A DNA stretch of 64,000 nucleotides from Diplonema japonicum (taxonomy: Eukaryota > Euglenozoa > Diplonemea > Diplonemida > Diplonemidae). The stretch lies in NCBI GenBank assembly GCA_964019335.1, contig OZ025723.1, positions 186,001 through 250,000 of the forward strand, written 5' to 3'. The notes under the pieces are model-generated. The model searched no databases and was not told the DNA's origin. It saw nothing but the letters and a program-made list of their open reading frames with translations. A program made the translations under genes and the position numbers. This document shows positions 31,382 to 42,384 of the stretch, piece by piece (the first letter of the stretch is position 1; each line of letters starts with the position of its first letter).

Positions 31382-32074
31382 GCGGGAGGAAAAGGAGAAA
31401 AAAAAAAAAAAGCAATTCTTGCCGCGCTCTCACAGTGTTTTCAAAGAATTATTTGTTTACAAAAAGAAAAGAGTTAGGATGAAGCAGGGACATCAAATGA
31501 TGATTTTTGCTTTTTAAAAAAAAGCAAAAAAGTAGAAGAAAAGAGGGAAGAAAAACCTATGAGGGTGGGGGGAAAGGTTTTCGACTAAATTAAAAAAAAA
31601 AAAGAAAAAGAAAAAAAAAAGATCACTTGCGAGATTTCTTTTTTTTTCCATTTTCTAACCCCCCCCCGCTCTCCATTCGTTCCCTGCTAAAAGCCTAAAC
31701 GGGAAAGGACAGAGAAAAATAAAAATAAGAAAAGAAAAAAAAGAAAGATGTCAGGCACGCCACAAGCTTCGGGAAGCAGTTTCTTTCAAAATTATACTTA
31801 TCTCTGACTAGAAGCAGTAAGGATGGGTACCTCTACTTGGGTGCTCCCACGATCTACGAGTTGGGGATTTATCGCCGAGTGAAGAGAATGGGGGGGCTAG
31901 ATGTCGAACTCGAACGTGACCCTTGCAGCAGCGCTCTGAACAGGGACCTCGATAAAAGCCTTCCATTTACACTTTTTTAAGTACAACTTTTTTTTTTTTT
32001 TTTCTTCTTCCACACAGCACGTCCCGAAATATTTCTTTTCTGGAACATTCACCCCAGGGTTATATTTGCCAAAG
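31262..32074. other. Intergenic region with homopolymers and LVIVD scrap
   Basis: T and A runs, then about 31740-32074 of mostly unique DNA including LVIVD gene fragments (31815-31955). A T run with cttccacacag ending near 32017 is a candidate splice acceptor in the leader of the carboxypeptidase gene. Confidence 0.6.
31815..31955 (+). pseudogene. Fragments of an LVIVD gene
   Basis: aaggatgggtacctctactt followed by gggtgctcccacgatctacga matches 14250-14290 of gene B with one or two changes. cttgcagcagcgctctgaac at about 31921 matches the Cys-rich tail region near 11532. The parts between are deleted, so this is a collapsed copy. Confidence 0.75.
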
Positions 32075-33574
32075 ATGAGGATGATATCTCTGATCGCCTT
32101 GGCGGCCGGGGCCCTTGCCGCCACACCGCCTGAGAGGTTCGAAGTGAAGTCCCTGCCTGGGATGACCTCCCCTTTGCCTTCGAAGATGTACACAGGCTTC
32201 GTGGATGCCGGTGTGCCCCCGTCGGGTAACGGTACCATGTACTTCCACTACGTGGGGTTCATGAGCGAGAAGGACCCTGCCAACGCACCCACCGTGTTCT
32301 GGTACAACGGTGGTCCGGGTGCCTCCTCCCTCTTCGGTCTGTTCCAGGAGCTTGGGCCCCTTTTCCTGAACGTCGACTCTGAGGCCACCGCCGAGTACAA
32401 CAAGACTGGGATCCCCACTCCCGTGTACAACCCTTGGACCTGGTCCAAGAACTTCAACCTGTTCGCCATCGACTCCCCCGCCCCTGTCGGGTTCTCTTAC
32501 TGCACTTCCCAGGGCCCCGCCGGCCCCGGTACCTCGTGCGGTCCCTGGAAGGACACCGACGTCTTCAAGGCCAACCACAAGGCCGTCACCACCATGATGA
32601 ACAAGATCTTCCCCGAGCTTCTCAAGAACGAGCTGTACATCACTGGTGAGTCCTACGCGGGAGTCTACGTCCCGGGTCTTATCAACGAGCTTCTGACCGA
32701 CATGCAGGGGCTGAACCTCAAGGGGTACGCCGTGGGTGACGGGTGCATGGGTATCGACCTTGTCTGCATGAACCTGCAGGCTCCTATTTTCACGTACCCG
32801 GGCACCTGGGCGGGGCCTTGGTACGATGTGGAGTTCTTCGCGGGGCACGGGCAGATCAGCAACCAGCTGTACGCTTCCATCAAGAGGACCTGCACTGAGG
32901 TTGAGCTGAGGAGCGGTCAGATGAGCCCGGAGTGCAAGAACGTCGTGGGGCAGATGAAGGGTGAGATTGGTGGGTTCTTCGTGTACGACCTGTACGATGA
33001 CTGCCCGTCGAACATGATCAAGGACGGTCTGCACAAGGGGAAGTCCCAGAGGAGGTCCATGATGAGGTCGATGGGTTTGAGCGGTGCGGAGAACGACTAC
33101 GCGTGCTCGGGGACTGCCATGACCGACTGGCTTGGCAGGGCTGATGTGAGGACCGCCATGGGCATCCCCACCAACGACTTCTTCTTCAACGCTGACAACG
33201 GCTTCGGCTTCAACTACACCGAGAACGTCAGGGACGTCAGGCCCTTCCACGAGAGGGCAGTCAAGGCTGGCCTCCGTGTGCTCATCTACGAGGGCGACTC
33301 TGACGCGTCTGGTCTCAGCTCCTATGGGCTGCAGGACGTGTACGTTGACCTCTGGCCTAAGGCCGGTCTTGAGAGGACCCAGACGTGGAGGCCTTGGACC
33401 TCCGATGGTAAGAAGAGGATGGCTGGTTACGCAATGGAGTGGAACAACCGCCAGGTTGCCCACCTGACCATCCGTGGCTCTGGGCACATGGTGCCCCTCA
33501 ACAAGCCCATCCCCTCCTTCACCATGATTAACGCCTTCGTGTTCAACGAAGAGTACCCGCACTACAACCAGTGA
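32075..33574 (+). CDS. Serine carboxypeptidase (peptidase family S10)
   Basis: From the ATG at 32075 the protein has 499 residues, close to the usual S10 size. A signal peptide covers about 1-17. Family S10 motifs are clear: WYNGGPGASSLFGLF, the nucleophile motif GESYAGVYVPG with Ser193, Asp410 in YEGDSDASG and His471 in GSGHMVP. The enzyme should remove C-terminal residues from peptides in a lysosome/vacuole or outside the cell. Codons end mostly in G or C, far more than in neighbouring genes, which usually marks very high expression. The same bias leaves a 500-codon open frame on the opposite strand, which is an artefact. No intron is found in the coding part; an intron or trans-splice acceptor may lie in the leader. 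Confidence 0.95.
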   Translation: MRMISLIALAAGALAATPPERFEVKSLPGMTSPLPSKMYTGFVDAGVPPSGNGTMYFHYVGFMSEKDPANAPTVFWYNGGPGASSLFGLFQELGPLFLNVDSEATAEYNKTGIPTPVYNPWTWSKNFNLFAIDSPAPVGFSYCTSQGPAGPGTSCGPWKDTDVFKANHKAVTTMMNKIFPELLKNELYITGESYAGVYVPGLINELLTDMQGLNLKGYAVGDGCMGIDLVCMNLQAPIFTYPGTWAGPWYDVEFFAGHGQISNQLYASIKRTCTEVELRSGQMSPECKNVVGQMKGEIGGFFVYDLYDDCPSNMIKDGLHKGKSQRRSMMRSMGLSGAENDYACSGTAMTDWLGRADVRTAMGIPTNDFFFNADNGFGFNYTENVRDVRPFHERAVKAGLRVLIYEGDSDASGLSSYGLQDVYVDLWPKAGLERTQTWRPWTSDGKKRMAGYAMEWNNRQVAHLTIRGSGHMVPLNKPIPSFTMINAFVFNEEYPHYNQ

Positions 33575-33852
33575 GGAGTACGTTCGTGAAGGGAAAAAAA
33601 AAAAAAAGAAGAAAAAAAAAAAAGAAAAAAAAACAGAGCGTGTATAGTTTTGTCATGTCCGTTTATTTATTTTATTTATTTTTTTTTTTTTTTAGAAAAC
33701 GTCGGAAAAATTCTTTGGTGACGACGCAAAAAAAAAAAAAAAAAGAAGGAAATAATTTAAAAAAAAAAAAAAAAAAGAAACAGAAGAAAGGTGGGAGATG
33801 AATGGGGGGAGGGAGAAAAGAGTCGAGTTATATTTTTCAAGTAGAGGTTGTT

Positions 33853-33892
<40 letters not shown>

Positions 33893-34295
33893 CCTTTTAT
33901 TCTGACCGCATCGACACAGATTGACATGTAGTCGTTTGTGTCAATGTGTGCCTGTTCTTTACTTGTGCTGTTTTACTCGCATAAATCCATTTGGGGTTAA
34001 CTTTTTTTCTTCCCCTTGCCACCTTTTTCTTTATTATTTTCTTTTTTTTTTTTTTTTCGGGAGTCTCTTCGATCCCTAATTTCCCTTTAAAAATTCGTCC
34101 ATATCCATTGTTTTTATTTTTTTTTGTTTTTGTTTTTCCTTTCAATTTTTTTTTCTTTCCCCCCATTTTTCATAATCTTTCCCTGCCCGGCCCACCCCCA
34201 AAACTTTTTTTTTTTCATTCATACAATACAAATCAAATTATTCAAAACAGGAAAAAGAAAAAAAGAAAAAAAAAAAAGAGGGGAAGGGGGGAACC
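33575..34295. other. Homopolymer-rich intergenic DNA
   Basis: A long T run (about 33853-33892) and A runs, with a short unique part at 33900-34000. Nothing coding is supported. Confidence 0.7.
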
Positions 34296-36242
34296 ATGAG
34301 CGGGGATCAAACCGAAATCGTCATGGAAGAGGAGAAAAAACCAGCTGAGAACAGCAACATGGTCACCGTGGACCGAAGCAGGAGCGGCGGGGTGTACATC
34401 CCCCCGTTCAAACTGAAGCAAATGCAGCAAGCAATGGACAAGAACAGCAAAGAATACCAGCGGCTGATGTGGGATGCGTTAAAAAAGAGCTTAAACGGGA
34501 TCGTGAACAAGGTGAGCAGCACCAACATCCGTAACATAATCCCCGAAGTGTTTCAAGAAAACCTCCTGTGGGGTAAAGGCCTCTTCTGCAGATCCATCAT
34601 GAGAGCACAAGCCGCATCACCCGCTCACACAAACGTCTTCTGCGCCTTAATAGCTGTCGTTAACACAAAAATCCCGGAAATCGGAGATTTGCTCATGAAA
34701 CGAGTTCTCTTCAACTTCAAAAAATCGTTCAAAAAGCGTGACAAGGTAACCCTGCTCACATACGCGAAATTCATTGCGCATCTGATCAATCAAAAAGTTG
34801 CGCATGAAATTCTCGGGTTAAAACTGCTTCTTAGAATGCTCACAGAACCCACTCACGATTCGGTTGAAGTCGCCGTTTGCTTCTTCAAAGAAGTCGGGAA
34901 AACGCTTGAAACCGTCGCTCCGCAAGGCTTCCTCATCATTCAGGAGCAGTTCAGAACTATTCTTCAAGAAGGGCAGCTCGACAAGCGGACGCAGTACATC
35001 ATCGAAGGTCTCTTTGCGGTCATCAAAAAGAAATTCTCCGACTTCCCAGACGTTATTGAAGAACTCGATCTTGTTGAGGAAGAAGATCAAATGACCCACG
35101 AGCTTGACCTTGATGAGGACTACGACATCAAGAGAAACCTGGAATACTTCAAATTCAACCCAAACTTCTCAGACGATATGGATGTGTATAAGGAACTGCG
35201 AACAGAAATCCTTGGAGAGGACGACGACGAAGACCAGGAGGACGAAGAAGAAGAAGGCTGGGAGGACAACAAGGACGCCAACCAACAAGAACAAGTCCGC
35301 GACATGACCGGCGAAGAAGTCACCGCTCTGAGACGACAAATCTACCTGACGTTACAGTCTTCGAAGGACCACGACGAAGCTGCACACAAACTTTGCTCCG
35401 GACCTTGCAAGGACTATTCGGTAAGTTTAAAAAAAAAAAAAAAAAAACCCACACAAAACAGAACGCTGAGCATCTTGCAGCAATGTTGGTAGAAGCATGT
35501 GCTATGAGCAAGACGTACATTCGATACCACGGTCTCATCGCTGAACGCTTTTGTCTCCTCAACAGGGACTACCAGGCGGCCTTCGAGGAGGAGTTTTCCC
35601 TGCAGTACTCCTTGTCCTACAACCTCGAGACGACAAAGCTGCGGAACATCACACGCTTGTTCGCGCACATTCTCCAATGCGATGCCCTTCCGTGGGAGGT
35701 GCTGAAGTGTATTCGGCTAAACGAACAGGACACCACTTCCGGCTCCCGTATCTTCATCAAAATCCTCTTTTTAGAGCTTGCCGAACTGATAGGATTGGCA
35801 AAGGTTTGAGTTTATTGAAAAAAAAATTTAAAAAAAAAAAAAAATTAAAAAAAAAAAAAACAGCTTTGCGTGCGCCTCAACGAACCAGTTCTCCAGCCAT
35901 ATGTCGCTGGGTTGCTCCCAAGGGACAATGCGAAAAATACCCGTTTCGCGATCAATTACTTCACGTCATTTGGGCTTGGTATGTGGGAACGAAAAATGAA
36001 TGAGGGGAAAAAAAAAAAAAAAAAAAAAAAAAGGTGGGTTAACCGATGAGCTCCGTGAGCACCTTGAGCAAGCACCCAAGCAGCCTTTCGTCCTCCCGGA
36101 AGACGACTCCAGCGACGACGAAACCTCCTCTTCCAGCTCCTCCTCCAGCGACAGCGATAGCGACAGTTCCTCTTCCTCCTCATCCTCTTCCTCATCCTCT
36201 TCCTCGACAGCCCCCAAAAAGAAGAAGCGAAGGAAAGACTAA
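34296..36242 (+). CDS. CWC22: Pre-mRNA splicing factor CWC22 (MIF4G and MA3 domains)
   Basis: Four exons (34296-35420, 35462-35803, 35864-35978, 36034-36242) encode 596 residues. Introns are 41, 60 and 55 nt with A cores. After GGVYIPPFKLKQMQ the MIF4G domain covers about 45-260. An acidic linker (DDDEDQEDEEEE) separates it from the MA3 domain (about 340-500). Splicing restores the diagnostic [25 protein letters not shown] region, which spans the last intron. The tail is a Ser/Asp run ending KKKKRRKD. CWC22 joins the spliceosome and delivers eIF4A3 for exon junction complexes. The second and third introns have almost no pyrimidine tract before AG, so the gene depends on the unusual introns its product helps to process. 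Confidence 0.93.
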
Positions 36243-36438
36243 AAAAAAAAAGGGTTGGAAAAAAAAAAAAAAAAAGTGTCGCGGGTAACCCTCTTTTTTT
36301 TTTTGAGTGTTCCTCCATATCCCCCCTTCTTTTAATCTGAAAGGAGAGTAAAGGGGGAAAAGTTATAACTAATCATTTTTGTTCCCCCCCCCCACCTTTT
36401 CTTCATATTTTTTTAAAAAAAAAACAACAAAAGGGGAC

Positions 36439-37212
36439 ATGAAGATAAAACGACGCAGGTCGTCGGTGGTTCCGGATCTACCATGTGAGGCGACAGTGGA
36501 AACGCTGTGTTCTGTGAAGAATCCTAAGAGGGATGCTGTACTGAAGGCGATCGATGCAGTGAGCGACGAGGTGGCGGCCGACTGCTTGGAATTCCTGTAC
36601 AAATGGCAAGCAACAAGAGAAACATGCGACGATACCACAGCCGCAAACCAGGACCTAAGGGTACGCCGCAGGCTAAAATCGAGGACCCTCCCGTACATCC
36701 CCGGTGATGACGTTGTAATTGTCAGGACGTGGTGCGCGAGGCTGCAGATGATGGTCGAGATACCTTGCTGGAACATCAAGCTCCGTTCTTGGCGGGCTGA
36801 CCCAACAACGAATTTTCGCTCTGCCGTGGTTGAGCTCGTTCTGTACCGCTCTTATCAAGATCGTGCCGTCCTATCCCCTTTTGAAGTTCTTGAGTTTCTT
36901 TTTCGATCATCCATGGAAACAGCGGTAGAGACTATGCTTATTAAAGGCACCGTGGTGTCGATGGATACCCTGCACGCTCCGCTGCACACTCCTGCCTGGG
37001 CTGATTCCATCGTCTCCAAATCCCATCCCGGGTTCCGGCAGGTTCTTCCTTGGAATTCCTTTTTCTCCGATCACACAGATGTGTTGCTTGGAGCATCTGA
37101 CGACACTCCCTCTACTCCTGTAACCTTTTTGCCTACCCGGGCGTCGTCAGCCCTTTCCTTCTCGCTTTTCGATACTCCAAGATCAACATCACCGTTTCCT
37201 GGCTCGCATTGA
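36439..37212 (+). CDS. Hypothetical protein, unrecognised
   Basis: The first ATG after the A run (36439) opens a 257-residue frame. It begins with a basic patch (KIKRRR) and a helical segment (about 15-60). A strand-rich middle follows (RTLPYIPGDDVVIVRTWCARLQMMVEIPCW). A helical part (about 120-160) and a Ser/Thr/Pro-rich tail complete it. I do not recognise the family. Support is limited to uninterrupted length, ordinary amino-acid composition and a position in the same-strand array, about 200 bp after CWC22. Confidence 0.55.
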   Translation: MKIKRRRSSVVPDLPCEATVETLCSVKNPKRDAVLKAIDAVSDEVAADCLEFLYKWQATRETCDDTTAANQDLRVRRRLKSRTLPYIPGDDVVIVRTWCARLQMMVEIPCWNIKLRSWRADPTTNFRSAVVELVLYRSYQDRAVLSPFEVLEFLFRSSMETAVETMLIKGTVVSMDTLHAPLHTPAWADSIVSKSHPGFRQVLPWNSFFSDHTDVLLGASDDTPSTPVTFLPTRASSALSFSLFDTPRSTSPFPGSH

Positions 37213-37418
37213 GGGCTTCGGCTCAGCCGACCGTGTCGCCGTTGCCAAGTCTTGTGGACAAGCCTGTAGACCATCAAGCTTGATCCTTCGTAGACACAGG
37301 GAAAAAACTTTTACAAGTTTTTTTTTTTTTTTGTTTGTCTTTTTGTATTTTTTTTTCTTTTTTTTTTTGTTCTTCTTCCCCTCTTCCGGGCAGCCCTTTC
37401 GAGGGGGGAGAGAAAAAA

Positions 37419-37784
37419 ATGTGTTTCACTGGGGACGGGCAGTACCCGGGTGACGGCGGAGAGGCCCTCCAGGTTCTGTGGGATTCGTGTGAATGGAAAG
37501 AGATAAAAGGTTGCCCCGGTAGATACGTAATTAAGAAGAGAGCTTGCAGCGACATGCCGCACAGCGAGATACTTCGAAAGGCCGTGGGCGACGGGGAAAC
37601 CAGCCTCGCCACGACCGAACAAAGAAGCAAGAACTGCAAGGACGCGATCCAATTCACAAAATTCGACGACGGGGGAGGGGTCATAACGTATCTGAAAGAG
37701 GACGGCTCGTCGGTCCACACGCTCAACACGCAAACCGGACTGGTAAGGAAAATGACGGCTTTGGGGCTGGCTGACCTTTTATAA
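37419..37784 (+). CDS. Small conserved-looking protein of unknown function
   Basis: From the ATG after a run of A this encodes 121 residues. It has a compact fold pattern: EWKEIKGCPGRYVIKKR near the start, then FDDGGGVITYLKEDGSSVHT and LNTQTGLVRKM near the end. The Cys-Pro-Gly-Arg-Tyr and Gly-Gly-Gly-xx-Tyr/His-Thr-Leu-Asn-Thr patterns look like a conserved small eukaryotic protein that I cannot name with confidence. RPC1 starts 104 bp downstream. Confidence 0.6.
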   Translation: MCFTGDGQYPGDGGEALQVLWDSCEWKEIKGCPGRYVIKKRACSDMPHSEILRKAVGDGETSLATTEQRSKNCKDAIQFTKFDDGGGVITYLKEDGSSVHTLNTQTGLVRKMTALGLADLL

Positions 37785-37888
37785 AAAAAAAAAAAAAGCA
37801 CCCCACTTACAACTAAAAAAACAATCAAACAGGAGGGGACAGGGGGGAAAGAGGGAGGAGGAGGAGGAAAAGAGGAAAAAAAAAAAAA

Positions 37889-40800
37889 ATGCCACCGGTC
37901 GACCTTTCGGAACTCAGAGGCGCCGCCAAGGTAACTGTCCCTGTCACCGAGATCCCTCGCAGCATCTCTGAGATCCAATTCGACACCTTCTCACCACAAG
38001 AGATACGGAAGCTAAGCAGTGTTCACGTCTTCAACAAAGATGATTACACACCGGGAAAGTCCGTCCCCTTTGGGGTTTTGGACGGAAGGATGGGCGTGTG
38101 CGACCGATCATCTACATGTAAAACATGCGGTCTGAAGCTCGACGGCTGCACAGGCCACTTTGGCCACATGGAGCTGGCTATGCCAGTGTTTCATAACGGG
38201 TTTTTCAAGATCGTTTTGAACATCTTAAGGTGTATCTGCAAATCGTGTTCGAAGGTTATGATTGTAGGCGAGCTTCGGCAGAAACAGATCGTGAGGATGC
38301 GGAACAGAAGGGTGTCGTCGGCGAGGAGGCAGAAGATCCAGTCGAACCTCGTAGCAATGTGCCAGAAGATAGTAGAGTGCCCGCATTGCGGTTATGTCAA
38401 CGGGAAGGTGAAAAAAGAGAAGGGTTACAAGATCCCACGGCTTATTCATGAACGGTACGGCGACCCGAAGAATCCAAGGGCGATTCACGTTGATGAATTC
38501 AACAAGCTCGAGGCTGACATGGACGAGGCATTACGCGCGAACGGTGGGCAGTTAAAACCATACATGAACAAGCTGCATGACCCGCTGACAGCAGACGTGT
38601 GCAGAGATCTCTTCGATGCCATTCCACCCGAAGACCGTGAGATCCTCGACATGAACCGACACGTCCCTGCCAGCAATCTCATCGCCTCCACCATGATCGT
38701 TCCCCCGATACCTATCAGGCCTTATGTCGACGGGTCCGCAACAGGCGGTGCTGCAGGAACTTACAAAGACGATGATTTAACATCAAACGTGTTCAGTGCA
38801 CTGTACTCGTCTGAAATGCTTTTCGATCAAATTGTGAAAGGCGAACAGCCAGGACGGATCTGGGATGCTTGGGAAACACTTCAGTGTGACTATGCTGGTC
38901 TTCTCGACGCTGATACCCCAGGGTACCCCCCGACTGGGACACGGACAAGACGTGGGTTAGTACAAAGGTTGAAGGGTAAGGAAGGGCGTTTCAGAAAGCA
39001 TCTTTCCGGTAAACGTGTGGACTTTTCAGGGAGAACGGTAATCAGCCCGGACCCGAACTTGAAGATCACGGAGCTCGCGGTCCCGATTAAGGTTGCGTTG
39101 ATCATGACGTACCCGGAGAGGGTCCACGAGAACAACAGAACACGTTTGTTTGAAGCTGTCGTCAACGGATCGGAAACGCATCCCGGCGCTGTTTACGTTA
39201 AGAAGAAGAACGGGCAGAAAAGAGGTCTTGCTGTTCTGTCTGAACGGGATCGCCGCTTGCTTGCTGAGAACCTTGAGCCCGGCGACATAGTCGACCGGCA
39301 CATGATCAACGGCGACTGCGTCATCTTCAACCGACAACCGTCGCTTCACAGAATCTCGATGATGTGCCATCGAGCACGGATCCTTCCGTACAGAACATTC
39401 CGGTTCAACGAGTGCTGCTGCGCGCCGTACAACGCGGATTTTGACGGTGATGAAATGAACATTCATTTGCCTCAAACGGAGGAGGCCCGTGCAGAATGCG
39501 CGATTCTGATGTCGACAGCGCGGAACATGATCTCAGCAAGGCACGGGGAGCCTATGATCGCTGCCACGCAGGACTTCCTTACTGGTGGGTACCTCCTCAC
39601 GCGGAAGAACCTTTTTTTCACAAGGACGGAGATCTCCCAAGCGTGCTCGATGATGTTCGAGCCGGGCGTCATATTCGAACTCCCGCCACCCGCCATCATG
39701 AAGCCCCGCGAGCTGTGGACCGGGAAGCAGATCATGTCGTTGCTGGTCAGACCGAACAACCGCACGCCTGTTCACCTCAACTTCGAGGCAAAATCGAAAT
39801 TTTACACGTCCGACACTCACATGTGTCCTAAAGACGGATGGATTCACTTTGTTGACTCAACATTAGTGTCCGGGTGCATGGACAAAAAGATCATGGGTGG
39901 TGGTGGTAAGGATGGGTTGTTCTACCAGCTGTTCCTCTCAACGGGCCATGCCTACGCAGCACGATGCATGTGGAGGCTTGCAAGATTGACCTGCCGCTGG
40001 CTTATGCACCACGGCTTCTCCATCGGGATTGAGGACGTGACCCCCAATAAAACGCTATGGGACAAGACGCAGGCTGTCATCAAGAAGGGTTACGAAGACG
40101 CCGCCGTACTCATCAAAGCGTTCAACGAAGGGAACCTCGTCGCAGACCCCGGGTGCACGGCAGAGATCACAGTGGAAAACAGACTGAACGGTGTCTTATC
40201 AACTGTCAGATCCGATTGTGGTAACGCGGCCATGGGCGTCCTGCACTGGGCGAACTCGCCTTATATCATGTCGATGTGTGGATCGAAGGGGTCTCCATTG
40301 AACATTGGGCAGATGGCGTGCGTGCTGGGCCAGCAGACCGTGACGGGGAAACGTATCGGGAACGGGTTTATCCACAGATCGCTGCCGCATTTCAAGAGGT
40401 TTTCGAGGGAGCCGTTGCACAGGGGCTTCGTTGCGAACTCGTTCTTCACGGGGCTTCAGCCTTACGAGTTCTGGTTCCACACCATGGGTGGTCGTGAAGG
40501 TCTTGTCGACACCGCTGTCAAAACAGCCGAAACCGGGTACATGCAGAGAAGGTTGGTGAAATCCATGGAGGACCTGTGCGTCCAGTATGACAACACTGTG
40601 ATGGACAGTCAAGGGATCCTCGTGCAGCTGACGTTCGGCGACGATGGGATCGATCCTTTGTACACGGAGACCGCTGATTTCCGTCCGGTCAACTTCGACA
40701 TTTTATGGAACAACCTTTCAATGTCCAGGGCCGCCGCTAGCCGGAAGGAGATCCCCCTCAAACCCGATGAGGTCCTGCCGTACCTCGACGTACTGTTGCT

Positions 40801-42311
40801 GCAGCCTTCTTCGAAGGAGTTCAGCGGGAAGTTTGTAAAGGAGATTAAGGAATTTTGGAGGGCGAAGTCCGCGAGCCTGACGAAGATAAACGAGACGTTA
40901 CAGCTCGCCGTGCAGGCGGTTCGAGAGGGACCGGAGAGCGAGGGAGAGGTCGACTGGAAAAACCCATTGTCGGTCATGAAACACCGCGCGAAGCAACGGG
41001 AGTACACCGAACTGATCGGGGCCAGCAGAATCCAAGCACTTGCCAACGACATGTTGCTTGTCACAAAAGGCCTGATGTCGGAAATGTACGAAGAGTGCGT
41101 CTTCAAACACTTGAAATACCGATGCGAACCGGGCACGGCATGCGGCGCCATCGGCGCGCAAAGTATCGGAGAACCCGGAACGCAGATGACGCTGAAAACG
41201 TTCCATTTTGCAGGTGTGGCGTCGATGTCCATCACACAGGGTGTTCCCAGAATCAAAGAGATCATCAACGCAGCGAAAACCATCAAAACCCCTTTGATCA
41301 CCGGGTATCTCACTACTGACACGTCGCGTATCTCCGCAGAAGTTGTCAAGGCGAGGGTGCAGCGTACGACACTAGAAGACGTCTGTCTAAACTTCGACGA
41401 GGTGTACACACCGATCGACTGCTACATCGTTGTACGGCTCGACCTCGAAACTATCTTCAACAAACAGCTCGATATCAACGCTTTAAGCATCCGCGGTGCC
41501 ATTCTAAGCTACGCCGCATCGACGACCAGACGGCGTCTCCACGCGTTACATTTGAAAGACAAACACATCCCTGTCGATCAGGTCTCGCAGAACGCCATTC
41601 ATATCTACCCGTACGAAACGTCACGCGAGAAGCTTCAGTTCAATATTAAACATATTTTGACACATCTTCCTGGTGTTGTCGTCGCGGGTATCGCGACGGT
41701 GAAGCGTGCGATTATATCTTCGAATCACAGAGTGGTCGAGGAAGAAGTGGTGTCATTGACAGGGGAGACGCGTGTTGTTAAGAACAAGGAAGAGTACTTC
41801 ACACTTCTCATTGAAGGATCCGACCTCCTTCAGGTCTGTTCTGTCCCTGGTATGGACTCCACACGAACTGTGTGCAACCACGTCTACACCATCGAGAAAG
41901 TTCTCGGGATCGAAGCTGCTAGGCTTACCATCATTAAAGAAATCCGTGGTGTGATGGGGAACTACGGGCTTGCCATTGATATTCGTCACGTTATGCAGCT
42001 AGCCGACGTTATGACATTCCGGGGGGAGGTGCTCGGCATCACTCGATTCGGGATGCAGAAAATGCGTGACAGTGTGATGATGCTTGCCTCTTTCGAGAAG
42101 ACCACTGATATTTTGTTCGATGCTGCTGCTCACAACCGAAAGTATGAAGAATTTAAAAAAAAAAAAAATCCTTTAGGGACGATAAGCTTGGCGTCTCGGA
42201 GAAGATCATCATGGGTGCGCCCATAAAGATTGGGACCGGGCTTTTCAAACTGCTTCAGAAGACAGAGAAGGTCAGGCACGCTTCTAAATGCCAGCCCATG
42301 TTCAAGTATGT

Positions 42312-42359
<48 letters not shown>

Positions 42360-42384
42360 CCCTAGTGATGACTTTTCTAGATGA
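37889..42384 (+). CDS. POLR3A: RNA polymerase III largest subunit RPC1
   Basis: Three exons (37889-42141, 42177-42305, 42366-42384) encode 1466 residues. Introns are 35 nt (A core) and 60 nt (T core). Landmarks: N-terminal zinc site CDRSSTCKTCGLKLDGC...GHFGH; KRVDFSGRTVISPDPN; the catalytic loop NADFDGD with Asp517, Asp519 and Asp521; the trigger-loop region AIGAQSIGEPGTQMTLKTF. The C-terminal GVSEKIIMGAPIKIGTGLFKLL, restored by splicing, is typical of RPC1 and absent from RPB1, which would carry a CTD tail. The enzyme core makes tRNA, 5S rRNA and other small RNAs in the nucleus. The last seven codons, including the stop, lie at the edge of satellite array 2. Confidence 0.95.

Noticed and set aside
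32060-33562. Open frame of 500 codons on the minus strand
   Set aside because: It exactly opposes the serine carboxypeptidase gene, whose G/C-ending codons suppress stops on the other strand. It has no recognisable domain.
40609-41409. Minus-strand frame of 266 codons in RPC1
   Set aside because: It lies fully inside conserved RPC1 coding sequence (trigger-loop region) and its composition is that of a shadow frame.
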